DNA from: REEB426 sp964551975
Lineage (GTDB): Bacteria; Actinomycetota; Actinomycetes; S36-B12
Assembly (NCBI GenBank): GCA_964551975.1
Contig: CAZKFI010000071.1
Coordinates: forward strand, 1-11,321
Reading direction: 5' to 3'
Length of the DNA: 11,321 nt
In this document: positions 5,874 through 11,321 of the stretch, one piece after another
How positions within the stretch are numbered: the first letter of the stretch is position 1
Layout of the letters: every line of letters begins with the position of its first letter
The notes under the pieces: model-generated
The model's database searches: none
Told to the model about the DNA's origin: nothing
What the model saw: the letters and a program-made list of their open reading frames with translations, nothing else
Made by a program: the position numbers and the translations under genes

Positions 5874-7316
5874 TCATCCCAGTACCGCTTCCATGACATT
5901 TCGTGCGATCGGCGCGGCGATGCCGTTGCCGCTGACTTCGGGGGTCGGCGCCTCCTCGATGGCTACTGCAACAGCCACCTGGGGAGCTTGGGCGGGTGCA
6001 AAGGCAATGAACCAGGCCACCGCAGGACGGTCGTCCCCAGTCTGCGCGGTTCCGGTCTTTCCAGCGACCGCAACACCTGGAATTCGTGCATTGCTTCCCG
6101 TACCCCGCTCCACGACATCCACCATCATCTCCGTGAGCTGTGCTGCATGCTCCACGGTCATGGCCGTCGCGAATTCCTGGGGTTCGGTGGTTTGCAGGAT
6201 CGCCAGATCTGGACCGCGGATTTCTTGAACGAGGTAGGGCGTCATGGTGACGCCACCATTGCCGACAGTGGCCGCGACCATGGCCATTTGCAGTGCGGTG
6301 GCTCGCACGTCGAATTGCCCTATCGCTGACAGAGCCGTCTGCGGCACGTCCGGATCCTCAGGAAAACGAGAGGTGGCAGCGCGTAGCGGGATTTGGAAGC
6401 CGGTGTCGAACCCCATGAGGGCTGCCTGCTGGCGCAGAGCATCGTCACCGAGCTCGGCCCCCAACCAGGCGAACGCGGTGTTACAGCTGATCACCAGTGC
6501 CTGTCGCAGCGTGACCTTGCCTTTAGGACCACAGGCTTGACCGTTCCAATTCCGCAATTCCACGGACGTGCCTGGCAGGGTGTAGGTGCGCGGCCCGGGT
6601 AGTACGGAGTCCGGGGTGAAGTTGCCCGAGGCAAGTGCGGCGGCCGCGGTGACAACTTTGAACGTGGAACCGGGTGGATTCAGGGAGACCAGGGGACGAT
6701 TCAGTAGCGGCTCGTCTGGATCGGCGGTCAACGACTCGTGGTACTCGCGGACTTCCTGAAGGTCGTGGCTGGCCAGCAGGTTCGGGTCGAACGAGGGTGA
6801 CTGTGCGCTGGCCAGGATCCGACCAGTGGCAGGCTCGAGTGCCACGACCGCGCCGCGAAGACCCGTCAGGCCTTTGACCGCGGCGAGTTGTGCCTCGGCA
6901 TCCACGGTGGTCGTGACAGCTCCACCGCTTGGTTTGCGGCCAGCGAAGAGTTGCTGCAGGCGATCCACGATGAACAGGGATGACTGTCCGGTGAGTACGC
7001 GGTTCTCCGTGCGCTCTAACCCGGTCGTTCCGTAGATCAGCGACATGTAGCCAGTGATTGAGACAGAGTCCGCACCCTGCGGGTAGCGACGTTGGTACCG
7101 GAGCATGTCCCCGGTCTCTACCGACCTGGCTACCGGCTCAACTCCGACCAGGATCGGGCCACGCTCACGGTCGTACTCCTCCAGCAGCACTCGCTGGTTA
7201 CCTGGCCGGTCGCGGTAATCATCAGCCAGGAACACCTGAACCAGCGTGACGTTGCCGATCAAGAGCAGCAAACCCACACCGAGAACCAGGGCAATACGCC
7301 GAATCGGACGATCCAT
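5874..7316 (-). CDS. pbpA: Class B penicillin-binding protein PbpA (peptidoglycan transpeptidase)
   Basis: This 480-residue protein cross-links peptidoglycan peptides outside the membrane, probably as partner of the adjacent SEDS glycosyltransferase. It has a single N-terminal anchor (about 8-30), the class B segment QRVLLEEYDRERGPIL, and a transpeptidase domain from about residue 155. All three penicillin-binding motifs are intact: S217-T-F-K220 in PPGSTFK, S277-C-N279, and K420-T-G in AGKTGTAQTG. C262 and C278 match in spacing a cysteine pair of mycobacterial PbpA and could form a disulfide. The block SPSFDPNLLASH is nearly identical in mycobacterial PbpA. The start is ATG 7316, whose A is also the last base of the rodA TGA (a TGATG junction), indicating coupling; a TTG directly before it is less likely. 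Mycobacterial PbpA acts in division and is a PknB target; that role is inferred here. Confidence 0.96.
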   Translation of the reverse strand: MDRPIRRIALVLGVGLLLLIGNVTLVQVFLADDYRDRPGNQRVLLEEYDRERGPILVGVEPVARSVETGDMLRYQRRYPQGADSVSITGYMSLIYGTTGLERTENRVLTGQSSLFIVDRLQQLFAGRKPSGGAVTTTVDAEAQLAAVKGLTGLRGAVVALEPATGRILASAQSPSFDPNLLASHDLQEVREYHESLTADPDEPLLNRPLVSLNPPGSTFKVVTAAAALASGNFTPDSVLPGPRTYTLPGTSVELRNWNGQACGPKGKVTLRQALVISCNTAFAWLGAELGDDALRQQAALMGFDTGFQIPLRAATSRFPEDPDVPQTALSAIGQFDVRATALQMAMVAATVGNGGVTMTPYLVQEIRGPDLAILQTTEPQEFATAMTVEHAAQLTEMMVDVVERGTGSNARIPGVAVAGKTGTAQTGDDRPAVAWFIAFAPAQAPQVAVAVAIEEAPTPEVSGNGIAAPIARNVMEAVLG

Positions 7317-8683
7317 CAACGCGGCACCACCGTGGTGGGCATGTCACTGCTCGGGGGTAGCAGCACTTGGGGCTGCCGCGCGCGGTCGGATATGCGCAGC
7401 AGCAACGCGATGATGATCCAGTTTGCAACGAGTGATGATCCGCCGTAGCTGAGGAACGGTGTCGTCAACCCCGTCAACGGAATCAACCGAGAGATTCCAC
7501 CGATAATGACAAACACCTGCAGTGCCAGCGTGATGGAAAGTCCAGCGGCCAACAGTTGGCCGTAGGGATCCTTGATGGTGATTGCGGTGCGCAGTCCGCG
7601 CTCGATCAGGATCGCGTACAGCAGTAGGAGCGCCACGATACCAGTCAACCCAAGCTCTTCAGCAAACCCGGTGACGATGAAGTCCGTGCTGGCGAATGGA
7701 ACGTAGGTTGGAAATCCCTGGCCAAGGCCAGCACCGAGGATCCCGCCGTTGGCGAATCCGTAGAGGGATTGCACGAGTTGATATCCGGCAGTGTCCGCGT
7801 AGGCCCACGGATCAAGCCACACCGTGACGCGTGATCGCACGTGGGCAAAGAGAAGGTACGCCAGAGCTCCACCAATCAAGAACAACCCTGCACCGATGAT
7901 GAGCCAAGAACGGCGTTGGGTGGCGATGTAGAGCATGGTGACGAAGATGCCGAAGAACAGCACTGAGGTACCGAGGTCACGTTCGAACACCAGAACACCA
8001 AGTGAGATCAACCAGGCAACAGCGATTGGTCCGAGGTCACGGGGCCGCGGCACCTGGATACCCCACCGCTTAGTGCGAATGACGGCGAGTGAGTCACGCT
8101 TAACGAGGAGATAGCCAGCGAAGAAACAGGTCAACAGAATCTTGGCGAATTCCGCTGGTTGAAACGAGAAATTGGCGACCCGAATCCACAGTGTTGCTCC
8201 GTTGACCGTGGTGCCAATGACTGGTGCCAGAGGCAGGATCAAGAGCACGAGCCCGAGTAACCCGAGGGTGTAGGTATACCGCTGCAGTCGGCGGTGATCG
8301 CGGAGCAGGATCAGTACTGCAATGAACAGCACGACGGCCACAGCGAACCAGGTCAGTTGTGCGTACACATCTGGAGTTGGTGCTGGTGCATCGTTTCGTG
8401 CTGCGCGCTGCGCGGCTGCCACATCGATGCGGTAGATCATCACGAGCCCGAGCACGGTCAGCATGACGCCGACCGGCAGTAGCAATTGATCTGCATGTGG
8501 TGCCTTCACCACCACCGTGACATGCATGGCTAGGGAAAGCAGGATCACGGCGATGACGGTGATCCAGAGCCGTACCGGGGTGCCTTCTCCAGTAGCCCAA
8601 CCGATCTGCACTGTCCCGAAGGCTCCAACAATCCAAGCAAGGGTCAGTAGACCCAGCTCGATCGGGCGACGAGGTCGGATCAC
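7316..8683 (-). CDS. rodA: SEDS-family peptidoglycan glycosyltransferase RodA/FtsW
   Basis: This polytopic membrane protein of 455 residues should polymerise lipid II into glycan strands together with PbpA. About ten to twelve hydrophobic segments are seen. SEDS signatures include WIRVANFSFQPAEFAKILL, VFERDLGTSVLFF (D236, in the position of the catalytic aspartate region), GYQLVQSLYGFANGGILGAG, FAEELGLTG and RLIPLTGLTTPFLSYGGSS. The chosen start is GTG 8683, whose last bases overlap the pstP TGA (GTGA), giving MIRPRRPIELGLL; an upstream ATG at 8728 would overlap pstP by 49 bp and adds 15 residues lacking family features. No strong Shine-Dalgarno is seen, which fits translational coupling. Whether it serves elongation or septation cannot be decided; orthologues here are called RodA in Mycobacterium. 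Confidence 0.95.
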   Translation of the reverse strand: MIRPRRPIELGLLTLAWIVGAFGTVQIGWATGEGTPVRLWITVIAVILLSLAMHVTVVVKAPHADQLLLPVGVMLTVLGLVMIYRIDVAAAQRAARNDAPAPTPDVYAQLTWFAVAVVLFIAVLILLRDHRRLQRYTYTLGLLGLVLLILPLAPVIGTTVNGATLWIRVANFSFQPAEFAKILLTCFFAGYLLVKRDSLAVIRTKRWGIQVPRPRDLGPIAVAWLISLGVLVFERDLGTSVLFFGIFVTMLYIATQRRSWLIIGAGLFLIGGALAYLLFAHVRSRVTVWLDPWAYADTAGYQLVQSLYGFANGGILGAGLGQGFPTYVPFASTDFIVTGFAEELGLTGIVALLLLYAILIERGLRTAITIKDPYGQLLAAGLSITLALQVFVIIGGISRLIPLTGLTTPFLSYGGSSLVANWIIIALLLRISDRARQPQVLLPPSSDMPTTVVPR

Positions 8684-9987
8684 GCTGCGGAAACCGGGCA
8701 GCCGGTTGGTGGTGTGGGACCAAGGCACTGCATTGCCGTTTGACGCATCTGCTCAACGATGCGTTCGGCATCAGTGCGGCTACTGGCAGGGATGGTGCGC
8801 ACGAGCAGTTCCTGATCGAAGGCGGGCAGTGTCACCAGTTCCACCGACGATGCACTGACCTGCGCTGCCAGATGTAGGCCGAACAGTTCTTGCGGGACGC
8901 CCTGGTAGATGCCAACTACCGCTCCACGGGCCGAATTCGTGGAGCCGACGTACCACTGCGTATTGAGCCAACTACGAAAACCGAGAATGGCGGCAGAGCC
9001 AAGACCAAGAACCACGGCGAACGCGGTCACCGTGATGATCAGCCGACGCCGTCGCGCAGAACCAGCTCCCGTCCGAGTAACGCGGCCGGAAACCGGCATT
9101 CTGTGAGACCTGGCACTGGTCGGCACTCGGTCCGCGGGATGTGCGTCCGGTTGCGCATCGCGGGGAAAGGCCACCTGCGGAAGCCGAGTTCGCACGCGCG
9201 CCTCACCGGCAGCACCGACCACGACGGGCTCCTGGGTGACCTTCACCGAGGTGCTACTCAGTGCCGCATCGTCTACGACGTCGGCAACTACCACCGTGAC
9301 GTTGTCTGGGGCGCCGCGCTCCAATGCCTCGTCTACGAGTTGGGTAACGCATCCTGTGGGATCGCGCTGTTCGAGAATCGCTTGGAGTCGCTCGAGTGAG
9401 ACCACGCCGGTCAATCCGTCCGAGCAGAGCAGATAGCGGTCACCGATCCGTGCCTCCCGGACGGAGAGATCTGCCTCCACCGGTGTGATGCCATCCAGTG
9501 CGCGAGTCAACAGTGAACGTCGGGGATGCTGAGCGGCCTGTTCCTCAGTCAGTCGGCCGGCATCGACCAGGGTTTGGACATAGGTGTGATCGTGGGTGAT
9601 CTGGACCAGTTCACGATCCCGCAGGAGATAGGCCCGTGAATCACCAACGTGCACGACAGCGATGCGACCACCCAACCAGGCGATGCCGGTAACGGTGGTA
9701 CCCATACCGGCCAGTTCCGGTTCCTCTGCCACGACGCCACCGATACTGATGCCGACCTGATCCACTGCGGCCGCCAGGGCCGCCAGAGCATCGGCTGCGT
9801 TCGGTGGATCTTCGTCAAGATTCGACAGGGTGGCCACGGCAATAGCCGAAGCGAGTTCGCCGGCAGCATGACCACCCATACCGTCCGCGACCAGCAACAT
9901 GCGCGGGCCTGCGTAGCCGGAATCCTCATTTCCCGATCGGACGAGCCCGACGTCGGACCGGGCCGCGTAGCGCAGAGCGAGGGACAT
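8680..9987 (-). CDS. pstP: PPM/PP2C-family Ser/Thr phosphatase PstP, membrane-anchored
   Basis: This 435-residue metal-dependent phosphatase should dephosphorylate PknB and its substrates at the membrane. The catalytic domain (about 1-238) shows RSGNED (D22), LLVADGMGGHAAGE (D35, G36), GTTVTG, VVHVGDSRAY (D116), LLCSDGLTGVV (D190) and GAPDNVTVVV (D228, N229), so the metal ligands are present. A linker of about 70 residues rich in Arg and Pro leads to a single membrane helix (about 316-338) and an external domain of roughly 95 residues ending with C421 and C430, a possible disulfide. The architecture and length resemble mycobacterial PstP. The ATG lies 5 bp after the fhaB stop, and its own TGA overlaps the rodA GTG. 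The gene opens its C-terminal domain to the cell exterior, so it may respond to wall cues, but no ligand is evident. Confidence 0.96.
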   Translation of the reverse strand: MSLALRYAARSDVGLVRSGNEDSGYAGPRMLLVADGMGGHAAGELASAIAVATLSNLDEDPPNAADALAALAAAVDQVGISIGGVVAEEPELAGMGTTVTGIAWLGGRIAVVHVGDSRAYLLRDRELVQITHDHTYVQTLVDAGRLTEEQAAQHPRRSLLTRALDGITPVEADLSVREARIGDRYLLCSDGLTGVVSLERLQAILEQRDPTGCVTQLVDEALERGAPDNVTVVVADVVDDAALSSTSVKVTQEPVVVGAAGEARVRTRLPQVAFPRDAQPDAHPADRVPTSARSHRMPVSGRVTRTGAGSARRRRLIITVTAFAVVLGLGSAAILGFRSWLNTQWYVGSTNSARGAVVGIYQGVPQELFGLHLAAQVSASSVELVTLPAFDQELLVRTIPASSRTDAERIVEQMRQTAMQCLGPTPPTGCPVSAA

Positions 9988-9992
9988 CCCGG

Positions 9993-10472
9993 CTACTTTC
10001 GCGCCTGAATCGTGGTGCGACCAACACGCAGATTGCTGCCCACCGTCAGGACAGTTGGCTCCGTAATGCGGGTGCGTTCAATCCAGGTGCCGTTCGTTGA
10101 GCCGAGATCCTCCACGACCCACTCGCCGTCGACGAGCGTGATACGTGCATGGCTACTGGAGGCGTAGTCATCTTCGATGACCAATGTCGAGTCAGGGGCA
10201 CGTCCAATGGTCACGGCGGATGTGCCGAGTGGAACCACTGTCCCGGAGAGCTCACCTTCGGTGACGACCAGTTTGCTCGGGTGTCGACGCCCGGCGCGTG
10301 AGGAACGACGTGCAGCTCGGCTCGGGCTGGGCACAGCAACGGTGCTGCCGGATCGCGCGGATTGTGCAGGTTGGCGGAGGTCACGATTCAAGGCGATGAC
10401 GGTGAACACCACAAACGACCACAGCAGGGCCAGGAACGCTAGTCGAACAACAGTGAGCGCGAGGTCGGACAT
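9993..10472 (-). CDS. fhaB: FHA-domain membrane protein FhaB (FipA-type)
   Basis: This 159-residue protein has an N-terminal membrane helix (about 9-28), a basic Ser/Arg-rich linker (about 35-65), and one forkhead-associated domain (about 68-159) that binds phosphothreonine peptides. FHA hallmarks are TIGRAPDSTLVIEDDYASSSHARI, with G90, R91, S105 and H108, and EDLGSTNGTWI with N127-G-T. All phosphopeptide-contact positions are kept. The mycobacterial counterpart is linked to division through FtsZ/FtsQ and is phosphorylated by the kinases of this cluster. The ATG directly follows the fhaA TAG with no gap, so translation is probably coupled. Length matches the family. Confidence 0.95.
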   Translation of the reverse strand: MSDLALTVVRLAFLALLWSFVVFTVIALNRDLRQPAQSARSGSTVAVPSPSRAARRSSRAGRRHPSKLVVTEGELSGTVVPLGTSAVTIGRAPDSTLVIEDDYASSSHARITLVDGEWVVEDLGSTNGTWIERTRITEPTVLTVGSNLRVGRTTIQARK

Positions 10473-11153
10473 CTAGTTGTCCTGGAACGTGAACTCGGTT
10501 GAGCCGATGCGGATCCGAGTGCCATCACTCAATGCCACCTCGCCAATCTTGCGATCGGCGACGTAGGTGCCATTCGTTGAGTTGAGGTCGCGAAGCATCA
10601 CCGGTTGGCCCAGTACCACCTCGCAGTGATGTCGTGAAGCTGCCGGATCATCAATGCGAATATCCGAGTCAGTGGAGCGTCCTAGGCGGGTGATGGGCTG
10701 CAAGAGCGGGTAGGAGACATCGTCAAGGATCAGTCGAGGCTGGCCTTGGATAACGGCCTGGGCTTCATGTCGTGACTGAACGTCGGCACGCGCGTCGCTA
10801 CGAACCCGAAAGAGCCCTGTTTCCAGTTCATCATCGAGGTCCAGATGCACTTTCGGAGCACCGATCAGCAGGTAGGACTGCTGATCGGCGTACTGCTGGA
10901 CATAGCCGGCAAGTTCTGTGCAGACAGCGTCGTCGAAGACAGCAAGGCGTTGGTAGTCGTGGTCGGACAGCTCAATGGTGAACACATTCGGTACCACGGT
11001 CCGATCTCGGTCCACGACGGCAGCTCGGTCGTCCATTTCGCGCTGTAGGGCCGCAGCCAGTTCGACCGGCTGCACCTCTGACTTGAACGCGCGAGCGAAG
11101 GCACCATTCACCAGTCGATCGAGGGAATCCTCGAATCGCTCGAGTAGGCCCAC
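10473..11153 (-). CDS. fhaA: FhaA: DUF3662 domain plus FHA domain, short linker
   Basis: This 226-residue cytosolic protein is the first gene of the operon. The N-terminal DUF3662 domain (about 1-119) begins GLLERFEDSLDRLVNGAFARAF, and the C-terminal FHA domain (about 138-226) shows LGRSTDSDIRIDDPAASRHHCEV (G158, R159, S173, H176) and LRDLNSTNGTYV (N194). The mycobacterial orthologue (527 residues) binds phosphorylated MviN through the FHA domain and restrains peptidoglycan synthesis, and has a long Gly/Tyr/Pro/Gln-rich linker. Here the linker is only about 20 residues. The start is GTG 11153, backed by GGAGG 4 nt upstream and by homology; upstream in-frame codons to 11207 look non-coding. 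The fhaB ATG follows its stop at once. Confidence 0.95.
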   Translation of the reverse strand: MGLLERFEDSLDRLVNGAFARAFKSEVQPVELAAALQREMDDRAAVVDRDRTVVPNVFTIELSDHDYQRLAVFDDAVCTELAGYVQQYADQQSYLLIGAPKVHLDLDDELETGLFRVRSDARADVQSRHEAQAVIQGQPRLILDDVSYPLLQPITRLGRSTDSDIRIDDPAASRHHCEVVLGQPVMLRDLNSTNGTYVADRKIGEVALSDGTRIRIGSTEFTFQDN

Positions 11154-11157
11154 GTTG

Positions 11158-11162
11158 CCTCC
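11158..11162 (-). promoter_or_regulatory. Shine-Dalgarno of fhaA (decides the start)
   Basis: GGAGG on the minus strand lies 4 nt before GTG 11153. It is the strongest ribosome binding site in the operon and fixes the fhaA start over upstream ATG 11207. Strong initiation at the first gene followed by coupled junctions fits one polycistronic unit. Confidence 0.7.
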
Positions 11163-11200
11163 GGATCGCCGCCCAAGGGACCCCGGCGTCCCGTGATCGC

Positions 11201-11231
11201 TTAACAAATGCTAACCGGGAAGGTCTAGACT
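11201..11231 (+). promoter_or_regulatory. Candidate promoter of tRNA-Leu
   Basis: TTAACA (11201-11206, one mismatch to TTGACA) and TAGACT (11226-11231) are separated by 19 bp. TAGACT is a common -10 of actinobacterial stable-RNA promoters. Initiation would fall near 11238, about 30 nt before the tRNA 5' end. The spacer is slightly long. The same 115-bp gap must also drive fhaA in the other direction; a minus-strand TAGCAT near 11208-11213 is a weak candidate. Confidence 0.5.
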
Positions 11232-11267
11232 CTGAGGACCCGAAGGCCGTCCAGCTACGGGTAGCGC

Positions 11268-11321
11268 GCGCGAGTGGCGGAATAGGCAGACGCGCACGGT
11301 TCAGGTCCGTGTGCCCGTAAG
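11268..11321 (+). tRNA. tRNA-Leu (CAG), 3' end missing
   Basis: The 5' acceptor strand GCGCGAG (11268-11274) is followed by TG, a leucine-type D arm with GGAATAGGCAGACGCGC, and the anticodon stem CACGG/CCGTG around TTCAGGT, giving anticodon CAG at 11302-11304. The long variable arm typical of class II tRNAs begins with TGCCCGTAAG, and the window ends inside it. A tRNA-Leu divergent from fhaA is also found at this place in Mycobacterium. Confidence 0.95.

Noticed and set aside
5867..5899. Extended start for pknB at 5899
   Set aside because: It overlaps the end of pbpA and adds residues without family similarity; ATG 5866 or 5845 fits the conserved kinase N-terminus better.
8684..8728. Extended rodA start at ATG 8728
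   Set aside because: It gives a 49-bp overlap with pstP; the GTGA overlap at 8683 is the usual form of coupling in this operon.
11154..11207. Extended fhaA start at 11207
   Set aside because: The GTG at 11153 has a strong Shine-Dalgarno and matches the N-terminus of the family; the extension would leave no space for a promoter and 5' leader.
1..11321. Mobile element, CRISPR array, toxin-antitoxin or phage genes
   Set aside because: No transposase, integrase, regular repeat array, or flanking direct repeats were seen; both tRNAs have normal surroundings with no integration signature in view.

Overview
The window looks like an origin-proximal segment of an actinobacterial chromosome with moderately high GC. 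The gene order matches a block found close to oriC in many Actinobacteria: tRNA-Ala, cyclophilin, rhomboid protease, crgA, pabA/trpG, and then the cell-wall and signalling operon fhaA-fhaB-pstP-rodA-pbpA-pknB with a tRNA-Leu beside it. CrgA, PknB with PASTA domains, and the FhaA/FhaB pair are actinobacterial markers. I cannot assign a genus. As in Streptomyces, and unlike Mycobacterium, there is no second kinase (pknA) in the operon.

Left part (1-2810, plus strand): the 3' part of a tRNA-Ala(TGC); a cytoplasmic cyclophilin (ppiA); a rhomboid protease with an N-terminal zinc-finger module, whose GTG start lies inside a perfect 7-bp hairpin; and a complete degradative-type thiolase, which is not a standard member of this block.

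Middle part (2811-4081): a 158-bp gap between the convergent thiolase and crgA genes holds one perfect DnaA box and several near matches within 50 bp. crgA (minus) and pabA/trpG (plus) are divergent across 143 bp. The DUF881 and class E sortase genes often found near here are missing. pabA converges on pknB across 97 bp that contain an inverted repeat.

Right part (4082-11321): six minus-strand genes, transcribed fhaA to pknB, are packed with gaps of 0 to 7 bp or overlaps of 1 to 4 bp, so they are very probably one translationally coupled operon. RodA (SEDS glycosyltransferase) and PbpA (class B transpeptidase) build peptidoglycan. PknB senses wall fragments or lipid II through PASTA domains and phosphorylates division and wall proteins, PstP reverses this, and FhaA/FhaB bind phosphothreonines. 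CrgA connects the same division machinery. A tRNA-Leu(CAG), cut by the window edge, runs divergently from fhaA behind a recognisable promoter.

Most of the window is a known conserved locus. The items most worth a second look are the DnaA-box cluster between convergent genes, the hairpin over the rhomboid start codon, and the inserted thiolase. I found no mobile element, CRISPR array or clearly new multi-gene system.
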